A stretch of 64,000 bases of DNA from an uncultured Desulfobacter sp. (GTDB taxonomy: Bacteria > Desulfobacterota > Desulfobacteria > Desulfobacterales > Desulfobacteraceae): positions 310,001 through 374,000 of the forward strand of contig NZ_OY761445.1 of NCBI RefSeq assembly GCF_963664415.1, in the 5' to 3' direction. Below, one piece after another: positions 1 through 8,464 of this stretch. The notes under the pieces were generated by a model. The model saw nothing but the letters and a program-made list of their open reading frames with translations. It had not been told where the DNA came from and did no database searches. The translations under genes were made by a program, and so were the position numbers. Every line of letters starts with the position of its first letter. Positions within the stretch are counted from its first letter, which is position 1.

Positions 1-1
1 C

Positions 2-61
2 CAACTGACCCTGGATGTTGACGGCAACCCCGATGTATCAGATTTTAAGGAAGAGCAATGA
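2..61 (+). CDS. xseB: 3' end of exonuclease VII small subunit (partial)
   Basis: Only the last 19 codons are present, ending in TGA at 59-61. The residues LTLDVDGNPDV resemble the acidic C-terminal tail that follows the coiled-coil of XseB. Its stop overlaps the ATG of the polyprenyl synthase (ATGA), and xseB directly before ispA and dxs is the usual bacterial order. The call therefore rests on a short tail plus synteny. Confidence 0.5.
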   Translation, partial: QLTLDVDGNPDVSDFKEEQ

Positions 62-999
62 GCACTTTTGATCTTTCCGGATATTTATCCCGGAACAGAA
101 AACTGGTTGATGACGCGTTGATAAGCATTTTTGAAAAGCTGGACCGGCAACGTGAGCTTGTCCAGGCCATGACCCACTCTTTGATGGCAGGGGGCAAACG
201 GGTGCGCCCCGCCCTGGCACTGGCAACGGCCCATGCATTAGGTGCAGATCCGGTCATCGCCCTGCCCGCTTCATGTGCCATTGAAATGATCCATACCTAT
301 TCTTTGATCCATGATGATTTGCCGGGCATGGATGATGATGATCTGCGCAGGGGCGTGCCAACCTGCCACAAACAATTTTCCGAAGCCACTGCCATTTTGG
401 CCGGTGACGGGCTGTTAACCCATGCCTTTTATATTCTTGCCGCCCCCGGATCATGCTTCAAGGTCTTTCCCGGTGCCCAAACCCGGCTGATTTTAGTGGA
501 AAAAATCTCTGCGGCTGCCGGCATTAACGGCATGGTGGAAGGCCAGATGCTGGATATGCAGGCGGAAAAAAATCCCGAGGCATTGCCGGATGACAGCGCT
601 GAAGCCCTTGCCCATTTGAAAAAAATCCACCGTCACAAAACCGGGGCCATGATAGAGGTCAGTGTTGCATCCGGGGCACTCAGCGCCGGTGCCGAACCGG
701 ACGCGTTGACCGCCTTGGGCACATATGCGAAAAATATCGGGCTTGCCTTCCAGGTCATGGATGACATTTTAAATGTGGAGGGAGATCCCAAAATCATGGG
801 CAAGGCTGTGGGGACCGATGCCCTGCATGATAAGATGACATTTCCTGCCATTTTGGGCCTGCAAGGGTCAAAAGACTTTTCACAGCAGCTTATAGCCGAC
901 GCCCTGGATGCTTTGGACAGTTACAAGGACAAAGAATTTAAGGAAAAAAACGAGCCGTTACGCGCCATTGCCGGTTACATTATCAACAGGAAACGATGA
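58..999 (+). CDS. ispA: Farnesyl diphosphate synthase (polyprenyl synthetase)
   Basis: Cytosolic enzyme that condenses IPP with DMAPP/GPP to make farnesyl (or geranylgeranyl) diphosphate. Seen: the IPP-binding GGKRVRP segment (residues 45-51), the first aspartate-rich motif DDLPGMDDDDLRRG (86-99), the KTG segment (194-196) and the second aspartate-rich site FQVMDDILN (231-239). In that last motif the usual final Asp of DDxxD is Asn239. 313 residues, slightly longer than the usual ~295-300. The ATG overlaps the xseB stop, and dxs follows after 20 bp, so the three are probably one transcript supplying isoprenoids. Product chain length cannot be settled from sequence alone. Confidence 0.93.
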   Translation: MSTFDLSGYLSRNRKLVDDALISIFEKLDRQRELVQAMTHSLMAGGKRVRPALALATAHALGADPVIALPASCAIEMIHTYSLIHDDLPGMDDDDLRRGVPTCHKQFSEATAILAGDGLLTHAFYILAAPGSCFKVFPGAQTRLILVEKISAAAGINGMVEGQMLDMQAEKNPEALPDDSAEALAHLKKIHRHKTGAMIEVSVASGALSAGAEPDALTALGTYAKNIGLAFQVMDDILNVEGDPKIMGKAVGTDALHDKMTFPAILGLQGSKDFSQQLIADALDALDSYKDKEFKEKNEPLRAIAGYIINRKR

Positions 1000-1019
1000 A
1001 GGCTTAAAAGAGGTAGGCA

Positions 1020-2900
1020 TTGAAATATCTTGACCAAATAAACGGCCCCGAGGATCTAAAACGGATCCCAAGAAACGAACTCGGTGCTGTTGCCCGGGAG
1101 CTCCGGAGCAGAATTATTGATGTGGTATCAAAAAACGGCGGGCATCTGGCATCAAGTCTGGGCGTTGTTGAACTCACCATTGCCCTGCATTACGTATTTG
1201 ATCTGCCCAAGGATACCCTGATCTGGGATGTGGGCCATCAGTCCTACGCGCACAAACTTTTGACAGGGCGCCACCAAAACTTTGATACCCTTCGAAAATA
1301 CAAAGGCCTTTCGGGATTTGTTAAAATCAAGGAAAGTCCCTATGATTCGCTGACTGTGGGACACGCCTCCACGTCAATTTCTGCAGGGCTTGGCATGAGC
1401 TATGCCAAAAAGCTCAAACAGGACAACTCCAATGTGGTCTCTATCATCGGCGACGGTTCCATGACCGCAGGACTCGCCTATGAAGGCCTGAACCATTCAG
1501 GAGATCTCCAGCAGAAATACATCGTTATATTAAATGATAACGACATGTCCATATCCGCCAATGTCGGTGCATTGTCTTCTTACCTATCCCGGACCTTTTC
1601 ACACAAGGCCCTGCAGAACATGCGGAACCAGTTTGGCCAGTTTTTAAAATCAGTTCCCAAAATCGGCGATGACATGTATGGATGGGCCAAAAGGTGGGAG
1701 GAATCGTTTAAGACCTTTGTAACCCCAGGCATGCTGTTCGAGGCCTTTAATTTCGATTATTTCGGTCCCATTGACGGGCATAATCTGGATCATCTCATCG
1801 ATATTTTATCTAATATTAAAGATCCGGATTCCCCGGTGCTGCTGCATGTGACCACCAAGAAGGGCAAAGGGTATAAACCTGCCGAAGACAATCCGGTATA
1901 TTTTCACGGTGTGGGTAAATTTTCCGTGGATACCGGGGAATGCCCCCTTACGTCAGCAGGCGCCCCTCCCTCTTATACGTCGGTGTTCGGGAAGTGCATG
2001 ATTGAGCTTGCACAACAAAACAAATGCATTGTGGCGGTGACGGCAGCCATGCCTGAAGGTACAGGATTAGGTCCGTTTGCCGAACAGTTTCCAGACCGGT
2101 TTATTGATGTGGGTATTGCCGAACAGCACGCCGTGACCTTTGCCGCAGGACTTGCCGCCAAAGGAGCAAAGCCCGTGGTGGCTATCTATTCAACCTTTTT
2201 GCAACGCGGCTATGACCAGATTCTTCACGATGTCTGCATTGACGGTCATCCTGTAATTTTTGCCCTGGACCGTGGCGGCATTGTTGGTGAAGACGGCCCC
2301 ACCCATCACGGGTTGTTTGATTTTTCCTATCTTCGGTCCATACCCAATATCACTGTTATGGCCCCCATGGATGAAAATGAACTGGTGCGTATGATGCATA
2401 CCGCCGTGGCTCATCAGGGCCCCATTGCCCTGCGTTATCCCAGGGGGGCCGGCCAGGGCGTTAATGTTGATTACAATGCCAAAGCCATCGACATTGGAAA
2501 AGCAAAAGTGCTTCGCACAGGCGATGATCTGTTGATCATCGGCATCGGCCGCTGCGTCAATGAGGCCATGGATGCTGCAGAACAATTATCCCTCCACGGC
2601 ATTGAAAGTACCGTAGTCAATGCCCGGTTTGTAAAGCCTTTGGATGCAAATCTGATTCTTGAGCTTGCGGGAAAGGTCAAAAAAGTGGTGACCATTGAAG
2701 AACATGTGCTGGCAGGCGGTTTTGGCTCCGCCGTTCTTGAACTGATCTGCGACAACGGTCTTTCAGGGTGTGTGGTCAGCCGGGTAGGCATTAAAGATCA
2801 ATTTGTTGAACACGGCAGCCAGAAGGAGCTTCGAAAGGATTACGGCATTGATGCCCAGGCCGTTGTGTCAGCAGGATTGAAGTTGTGCAGTGAAAAATAA
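1020..2900 (+). CDS. dxs: 1-deoxy-D-xylulose-5-phosphate synthase
   Basis: Thiamine-diphosphate enzyme that joins pyruvate and glyceraldehyde 3-phosphate, the first step of the MEP isoprenoid pathway. Seen: the GHQSYAHKLLTGR segment with the catalytic His region, the ThDP/Mg site GDGSMTAG followed by the Asn of NDNDMSIS, the GIAEQHAVTFAAG transketolase-type motif, and the transketolase C-terminal domain. 626 residues, normal for DXS. The start is TTG at 1020 behind AGAGGT; no better ATG exists near it. It lies between ispA and tlyA with almost no spacing, as in many proteobacteria. Confidence 0.96.
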   Translation: MKYLDQINGPEDLKRIPRNELGAVARELRSRIIDVVSKNGGHLASSLGVVELTIALHYVFDLPKDTLIWDVGHQSYAHKLLTGRHQNFDTLRKYKGLSGFVKIKESPYDSLTVGHASTSISAGLGMSYAKKLKQDNSNVVSIIGDGSMTAGLAYEGLNHSGDLQQKYIVILNDNDMSISANVGALSSYLSRTFSHKALQNMRNQFGQFLKSVPKIGDDMYGWAKRWEESFKTFVTPGMLFEAFNFDYFGPIDGHNLDHLIDILSNIKDPDSPVLLHVTTKKGKGYKPAEDNPVYFHGVGKFSVDTGECPLTSAGAPPSYTSVFGKCMIELAQQNKCIVAVTAAMPEGTGLGPFAEQFPDRFIDVGIAEQHAVTFAAGLAAKGAKPVVAIYSTFLQRGYDQILHDVCIDGHPVIFALDRGGIVGEDGPTHHGLFDFSYLRSIPNITVMAPMDENELVRMMHTAVAHQGPIALRYPRGAGQGVNVDYNAKAIDIGKAKVLRTGDDLLIIGIGRCVNEAMDAAEQLSLHGIESTVVNARFVKPLDANLILELAGKVKKVVTIEEHVLAGGFGSAVLELICDNGLSGCVVSRVGIKDQFVEHGSQKELRKDYGIDAQAVVSAGLKLCSEK

Positions 2901-2901
2901 A

Positions 2902-3642
2902 ATGGTCAGAAAACGCCTGGACCAGGCCTTAGTTGAACAGGGCCTGATACGCTCAAGGGAACGGGCCAAAGCCATGATCATGGCCGGAAAGGTTCTGGTC
3001 AACGGTATCAAGGTAGATAAGCCGGGCACCCAAGTGAATCACGATGCCCGGCTTGAGGTCAAAGCCCCGGATCATCCATATGTCAGCCGGGGCGGGCTTA
3101 AACTTGAAAAAGCACTTCAAAGTTTTCCCGTATCTGTTCAGGATGCGGTCTGTCTTGATATTGGTGCCTCCACAGGCGGATTCACCGACTGCCTGCTCAA
3201 ATTCGGGGCCAAAAAAGTATTTGCCGTAGATGTGGGCTATGGGCAGCTTGACTGGTCCCTTCGACAGGACGACCGGGTGGTAGTTATAGAGCGCACCAAT
3301 ATCCGCCACCTTCCCTATGAGGCCATTGGGCAATCCATGGATGCGGTGGTGGCGGACACCTCTTTTATCTCTCTAAAAACGGTTATTCCATCGGCAGAAA
3401 AATTCATGCACGAAGGTACGAATATCCTGGCCCTGATCAAACCCCAATTTGAGGCAGGAAAGGAAAATGTCGGCAAAGGCGGCATCGTAAAGGATCCTGA
3501 AATCAGAAACCAGGTTAAGCAGGATATTATTCTTTTTTTCCAAAACAGGGGATACAAGGTAAATGGCACCGTGACCTCACCGGTTTTAGGCGCAAAAGGC
3601 AATGAGGAATACGTAATTTCATTGGTTTACGGAAAAAAATAA
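2902..3642 (+). CDS. tlyA: TlyA family 2'-O-ribose rRNA methyltransferase
   Basis: S4 RNA-binding domain (RKRLDQALVEQGL, about residues 2-60) followed by an FtsJ/RrmJ-like SAM methyltransferase fold: CLDIGASTGGFTDCL is the SAM-binding motif I and VFAVDVGYGQL motif II. TlyA proteins methylate 16S/23S rRNA riboses and are often annotated as hemolysin A. About 246 residues. The chosen ATG at 2902 gives the family's usual short N-terminus; a GTG at 2890 overlapping the dxs stop is an alternative. Last gene of the xseB-ispA-dxs-tlyA cluster. Confidence 0.92.
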   Translation: MVRKRLDQALVEQGLIRSRERAKAMIMAGKVLVNGIKVDKPGTQVNHDARLEVKAPDHPYVSRGGLKLEKALQSFPVSVQDAVCLDIGASTGGFTDCLLKFGAKKVFAVDVGYGQLDWSLRQDDRVVVIERTNIRHLPYEAIGQSMDAVVADTSFISLKTVIPSAEKFMHEGTNILALIKPQFEAGKENVGKGGIVKDPEIRNQVKQDIILFFQNRGYKVNGTVTSPVLGAKGNEEYVISLVYGKK

Positions 3643-3697
3643 AATAATTCTGTTATTTTTATTTCATTTTGATTATTAGAGTATTGTTATTTTTTAT

Positions 3698-3732
3698 ATG
3701 AAAGTTGCAATAAGTTGTTAAGTTACTTTCAT
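3698..3732 (+). promoter_or_regulatory. Inverted repeat upstream of the EF-G-like gene
   Basis: ATGAAAGT (3698-3705) is matched by its exact complement ACTTTCAT (3725-3732), 19 bases apart, in the AT-rich gap between tlyA and the EF-G-like gene. It could be a weak hairpin or an operator. It is not followed by a T run, so a terminator role is unlikely. Confidence 0.25.
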
Positions 3733-3810
3733 GTTTTGTTGTGGGATGTGTCCGGGTGCCGATATCCCGGGTCAGCCCATGGCTGTTATTAATATTCTAA
3801 AGGAGCCGTA

Positions 3811-5880
3811 ATGAGCGAAGAAATCAAATCCATGAGGAATGTGGCTTTTGCGGGCCATGGAGGTGCGGGCAAGACAACTCTTGCTGAGGCTATGCTTTTC
3901 AAGGCCGGGGTAACGAATCGCCTTGGCAGGGTTGAAGAGGGAAATACCGTAATGGATTTCCAGCCTGAAGAAACAAAGAAGCAGCAAAGTATTAATACAT
4001 CATTTATTAAATATACGCATGATAAGCATGTCGTTACTTTGATGGATACCCCCGGGGACCAAAATTTCTTTTCTGCTGCCAAAACATGTTTTCCTGTAGC
4101 CGACAGTATGGCTTTTGTCATTGATGGTGTTGGCGGACCTTCCGCCATGACCGAGGAAGCAGCAGCTTCTGCCCTGGAATATAATCTGCCAGGTTTTGTT
4201 ATCATCAACAAACTTGACCGTGAACGTTCTGATTTCAGCACTGCGGTTGCCGCGTGCGATACGTCTCTTAAGAAGAAAGTCATTCCCGTATGCTATCCCA
4301 TTGGAACAGAAGACGGGTTTAAAGGCCTTGTAAATATCATTTCCGGTGAAGCCTTTGAATATGACGCCGACGGTAAGGCCACAAGAATAGATATCCCGGC
4401 GGATATGGCAGATGAAATTGCCGCTGACAAGGAAGAATTCGTTGAAAATATCGCAGAGCTTGATGATGATCTGCTTGAAAAATATCTGGAAGGCGAAGAA
4501 CTAAGCGGAGAAGAGATTAAAGGCGCTTTCAGAAAAGGCGTTCTTGATGCTCAATTTTATCCGGCGATCTGCACATCCGCCACAAAGATGATCGGCGTTG
4601 ATGTGGTATTTGACTTTATCAATGACTATATGCCTTCCCCCCTTGACCGCGGTGCATGGGCAGCCAAAGATGCCGATGGCAACGATGTGGAAGTGGCACC
4701 GGATCCAGATGCTGAATTTACAGGATTTGTATTTGCCACCATCGTTGACCCCTATGCAGGACGGCTGTCTCTTTTCCGGGTAATCTCCGGAACACTTGGC
4801 AAGGAGGGCAATGTCCGCAATGTAACCAAGGACACCAAGGAACGTTTTTCACAGCTTCTTGAAATTGCCGGCAAAGAACAAAAACAGATTACAGGCGCAT
4901 TGCCCGGGTCCATTGTGGCCGTTGCAAAACTGAAAAGCACCCTGACAGGGGATACCCTGACCGGCGGCAAAAATATTCAGATTCCGGCACCGGCACCCTT
5001 GCCTCCGTGCATCTCCTTTGCTATTTCACCCAAGTCCAAAAGCGACGAAGATAAAATTCATGAAGCCGTGCGCAAAATCCTTGAAGAGGATACCGGCCTG
5101 ACCCTGCGTCGCGAGGAAGAGACCCGTCAGACCATTCTGTCCGGGCGCGGCCTGGTTCATATCGAAGTTACGGCGGAAAAAATCCAGCGTAAATTTAATG
5201 TGGGTATGGAGATTGCTACACCCAAGGTTGCCTTTCGTGAAACCTTTAAGAAAAAAGTTCGGGTCCAGGGCAAACATAAAAAACAGTCCGGCGGCCATGG
5301 TCAGTATGGGGACTGCTGGATCGAGCTTGAACCCCTACCCAAAGGCTCCGGCTATGAATTCGTGGATAAAATTGTGGGCGGCGTGATTCCCAAAAACTAC
5401 ATTCCTGCGGTTGAGGCAGGTATCCGGGAAGCCATGCAGAAAGGTATTCTGGCAGGATTCCCTTGTGTGGATTTCCGTACCACCCTGGATTTTGGTTCCT
5501 ACCATGCTGTTGACTCGTCTGAAATGGCATTTAAAACGGCTGGATCCCTGGCATTTAAAAATGCCGCAGCCGAGGCCAAAGCCGTTTTACTTGAACCCAT
5601 TATGAAGGTATCGGTCAAGGCGCCTGATGATGCCACAGGCGATATCATGGGTGATATGAACTCCAGACGCGGCCGGGTGCTCGGCATGGATTCCGAAGGA
5701 GACAAACAGATTATCAACGCACTGGTTCCCATGTCCGAAATGCTTCGGTATGCACCGGATTTAGGCTCCATGACCGGTGGCCGCGGAACCTTTACCATGG
5801 AGTTTGAGCAGTATGATGAAGTACCGCCGGATCTGGCCAAAAAGATTATTGACCAGGTCACTGCTGAAAAAGAAGGTTAA
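3811..5880 (+). CDS. fusA2: Elongation factor G-like GTPase (EF-G2 type)
   Basis: Five-domain translational GTPase of 689 residues. The P-loop is GHGGAGKTTL rather than the AHIDAGKTT of canonical EF-G, G3 is DTPG and G4 is NKLD, a pattern of the EF-G2/EF-G-like subfamily rather than the main translocase. The C-terminal half keeps EF-G domains III-V (for example GQYGDCWIELEPLP and SRRGRVLGMD in domain V). The ATG has a strong AAGGAG site. It is a single-gene unit ending at a perfect terminator and not beside rpsL/rpsG/tuf, which fits a paralogue. Whether it acts in translocation, recycling or something else is unknown. Confidence 0.85.
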   Translation: MSEEIKSMRNVAFAGHGGAGKTTLAEAMLFKAGVTNRLGRVEEGNTVMDFQPEETKKQQSINTSFIKYTHDKHVVTLMDTPGDQNFFSAAKTCFPVADSMAFVIDGVGGPSAMTEEAAASALEYNLPGFVIINKLDRERSDFSTAVAACDTSLKKKVIPVCYPIGTEDGFKGLVNIISGEAFEYDADGKATRIDIPADMADEIAADKEEFVENIAELDDDLLEKYLEGEELSGEEIKGAFRKGVLDAQFYPAICTSATKMIGVDVVFDFINDYMPSPLDRGAWAAKDADGNDVEVAPDPDAEFTGFVFATIVDPYAGRLSLFRVISGTLGKEGNVRNVTKDTKERFSQLLEIAGKEQKQITGALPGSIVAVAKLKSTLTGDTLTGGKNIQIPAPAPLPPCISFAISPKSKSDEDKIHEAVRKILEEDTGLTLRREEETRQTILSGRGLVHIEVTAEKIQRKFNVGMEIATPKVAFRETFKKKVRVQGKHKKQSGGHGQYGDCWIELEPLPKGSGYEFVDKIVGGVIPKNYIPAVEAGIREAMQKGILAGFPCVDFRTTLDFGSYHAVDSSEMAFKTAGSLAFKNAAAEAKAVLLEPIMKVSVKAPDDATGDIMGDMNSRRGRVLGMDSEGDKQIINALVPMSEMLRYAPDLGSMTGGRGTFTMEFEQYDEVPPDLAKKIIDQVTAEKEG

Positions 5881-5923
5881 CATTTATCTCTGATCCATTG
5901 GATTTTCCTAATGGGCTATCGAT

Positions 5924-5957
5924 AAGCCGTCCGGATAATATATCCGGACGGCTTTTT
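5924..5957 (+). terminator. Rho-independent terminator after the EF-G-like gene
   Basis: Perfect 14-bp stem, AAGCCGTCCGGATA (5924-5937) with its complement (5941-5954), 3-base loop, then T residues. Nearly the same hairpin recurs at 22421-22455, so this is a favoured terminator sequence in this genome. Confidence 0.9.
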
Positions 5958-6016
5958 CTGTTAAGTTAATCTGTAATTTCAGATTGTTGAAAAGTAAACA
6001 CCGTAACGCGATCAAA

Positions 6017-6027
6017 GGGGGGGGGGG
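6017..6027 (+). repeat. 11-base G homopolymer upstream of the GGDEF/EAL gene
   Basis: Eleven consecutive G lie about 125 bp upstream of the start codon at 6152, shortly before a TTGACT/TTGACG-rich stretch (6038-6061) that could hold a promoter. Long poly-G tracts are prone to slipped-strand length change; see findings. Confidence 0.6.
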
Positions 6028-6151
6028 CATTTTTTACTTGACTTCCAACCCATATTTGACGAAAAATAAATAATCTCCCGGTACGATACAAGTGATTGAT
6101 ACCCATAAGGATCCAAACAACTTCAATTTTTAATACTAAAGGCAGCCCCGG

Positions 6152-8350
6152 ATGATTGAAAAAATTAATTTTCAACGGCTCGATTTAATGCCCTATGAAC
6201 AGGCGATCTCGTCAATTATAGGGCAAGATTCCGGTTTTGGTATTATCCGTATTGAAGACGAAACGCCATATCTGATCTGGGAATCCGGCCGGTCATCTTT
6301 GCTGCAGAACCTGATTGCCGATATTCGTCAACTCGACAGTGCTCCGGTAAAACCGGATCTGAATGAACCCACCACCCGGTTAAAAAATCACTGTCCCCCA
6401 TCCCATGACCTGTTGATTGAAGAGCTGGAACTGGATTTTTGGGACACTCAATTTTTTTTTTGTGGACTAACGCCGGCCCAGAGGGTATCCGACGTTGATC
6501 TGAATACGGTTTCCCTTTTTTTCCCTCATATCGCCAAGTGTCTGGAAGTTTATATCAATCTGCACCTCGAAAATGACCAGATGGCTCTGGAACTTGGTCG
6601 TCACTATGAAGAGCTCAATCTGATCTACCAGACCGAGGACTATTCAAAGGAGATGGCCGGCACTACGGAAACCCTTAACCGTGTTGTGGAAGACATGTCG
6701 GCTTTCATGGATGTGGATGCGGCATTTCTCATCATCCCTGACATGAAAAAATGGATTTTTCATGCAACCCGGGAAACCGGGATTGTTGAAAATGAAGCCG
6801 GGATTAAGGAGATGGCAAGAAGCGGGTTCAAAGAGATAAAACAGGACATAAAAACCATTGTCTTGAATTTGGAAGAATTGAAGAACCGCAAGTACCTGAG
6901 AATGAAAGAACCGTTCTTAATAATATTGTCTCCGATTCAAAATTCGGACAAAGAGCCTATCGGTGCATTGGGCTGTGTCCGGAAACCGGACGCTCCCAAT
7001 TTTAAAACGGGTGACCGGAAACTTGTGGATGCACTAAGCCAGCGCGCCGGCAAAATTGTCCTCATGGATCTGGATCCCATGACAGGGCTGAACACCCGCA
7101 ACAACTATGAGAATAATCTCAAAGAAGTTCTGACCCGCCCGGCCCGAAAGAATGACCACGCAGTTGCATGTCTCATCAATATCGACCAGTTCCGCCTCAT
7201 CAATGATGCATATGGCGTTACCGTTGCCGATGAGATTTTAAAGCAGGTTTCCCAGTTACTCAAATCACACGTCAGAAACCGGGACTGCATTGCCCGGCTG
7301 GAAGGCGACAAGTTTGCCCTGATCCTCAGGGGAATGCGGTCCGTGACCGACGGCTGGAATATTCTTGAACGAATCCGAAGCGATATTGCCGAAAAAAATT
7401 TTCAAGTGGGCAACAGCATCATCCATATCACTGTCCGCATAGGATTTGTTATTCTTGCCGATCCCGTTAATCATGTTGCACAAGTCAATGCTACGGTGGA
7501 TATTGCAGCAGAAGAAGCCAAGGAAAAAGGCGGCAACAGCATTAAACTTTATGAAGAAGGCGGATGCAGGCTCCAGGAAAAAATGGACCAGGCCCGGTAT
7601 GCCACCCAGATTGAAGCGCTCATGGAACAAGGCAGATTTGTATTGTTTTCACAACCCATTGTCCCCCTGCATGGTGATAGAATGTATTATGAAATTCTGA
7701 TCCGGCTACTGGACGACGATCAGAAAATTCTGCCACCCTTCAGGTTTCTTCCGGCGGCTGAAGCCTATAACAAAATGCCATTTATTGACCGGTGGGTCAT
7801 CGAAAACACCTGTAAGTGTCTTGAAGAAAACGCATCCACGTTAAAGGATCTTGATATATCATGGGGCATCAACCTGTCGGGCCAGTCACTTCAGGATGAG
7901 ACATTTATTAATTTTTTTCTGGTTTTTTTATCCAACTTGTCCATCCCCTCCTCCTGGGTCCATTTTGAAATCACAGAAACCACTGCCATCCGAAATTTCT
8001 CAAAGGTAATAGAAGTTATCGAACAGATTAAGCATATGGGGTTTGAAATCTCCTTGGATGATTTCGGCACCGGTTACAGTTCTTTTGAGTACCTGCAGCA
8101 GCTGCCGGTTTCCCATCTGAAAATTGACGGCTCGTTCATTAAGGATCTGGAAACCAACCGATTCAACCAGGTGGCGGTCAAGTCCATTGCGGATATTGCA
8201 AAATTTCTGGAAATCAAAACCATTGCCGAATTTGTTGAAAACCAGAACATCCTCGATTTTTTAAAAAAACTTAAGGTAAACTACGCCCAGGGCTACCATA
8301 CCGGCAGACCCATGGCTCTGGCCGATACTTTAAAGCAACTCGAAAAATAG
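6152..8350 (+). CDS. Degenerate GGDEF plus EAL domain protein, likely c-di-GMP phosphodiesterase
   Basis: 732 residues with no obvious membrane span. Residues ~165-300 look like a GAF-type sensor, ~305-470 are a GGDEF domain and ~485-730 an EAL domain. The GGDEF signature is degraded to LEGDKF (383-388), so diguanylate cyclase activity is unlikely. The EAL domain keeps the catalytic set: Glu514 in EILIRL, Asn574 in NLSG, Glu606 and Glu609 in EITE, the DDFGTG aspartates (636-637), Lys657 in LKIDGSF, Glu in AEFVE (693-696) and Gln713. Expected role: hydrolysis of c-di-GMP, with the GGDEF part perhaps a GTP-sensing regulator. It precedes the kinase-receiver-STAS cluster and the secretion operon, but a functional link is inference. 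Confidence 0.88.
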   Translation: MIEKINFQRLDLMPYEQAISSIIGQDSGFGIIRIEDETPYLIWESGRSSLLQNLIADIRQLDSAPVKPDLNEPTTRLKNHCPPSHDLLIEELELDFWDTQFFFCGLTPAQRVSDVDLNTVSLFFPHIAKCLEVYINLHLENDQMALELGRHYEELNLIYQTEDYSKEMAGTTETLNRVVEDMSAFMDVDAAFLIIPDMKKWIFHATRETGIVENEAGIKEMARSGFKEIKQDIKTIVLNLEELKNRKYLRMKEPFLIILSPIQNSDKEPIGALGCVRKPDAPNFKTGDRKLVDALSQRAGKIVLMDLDPMTGLNTRNNYENNLKEVLTRPARKNDHAVACLINIDQFRLINDAYGVTVADEILKQVSQLLKSHVRNRDCIARLEGDKFALILRGMRSVTDGWNILERIRSDIAEKNFQVGNSIIHITVRIGFVILADPVNHVAQVNATVDIAAEEAKEKGGNSIKLYEEGGCRLQEKMDQARYATQIEALMEQGRFVLFSQPIVPLHGDRMYYEILIRLLDDDQKILPPFRFLPAAEAYNKMPFIDRWVIENTCKCLEENASTLKDLDISWGINLSGQSLQDETFINFFLVFLSNLSIPSSWVHFEITETTAIRNFSKVIEVIEQIKHMGFEISLDDFGTGYSSFEYLQQLPVSHLKIDGSFIKDLETNRFNQVAVKSIADIAKFLEIKTIAEFVENQNILDFLKKLKVNYAQGYHTGRPMALADTLKQLEK

Positions 8351-8464
8351 CCGGAATAAGGCATATTTAGCCAGAAGCAAAATCATTTCAATGGCTTAAC
8401 ATGTATCATTGCACATACTGTCCAATACAGGACAGAAAGTGACGCGGCGGAGCTATATTTATTT

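Noticed and set aside
3643..3810. Riboswitch upstream of the EF-G-like gene
   Set aside because: Short AT-rich leader with one small inverted repeat (3698-3732) and a CCGGG/CCCGG pair; no recognisable riboswitch consensus.
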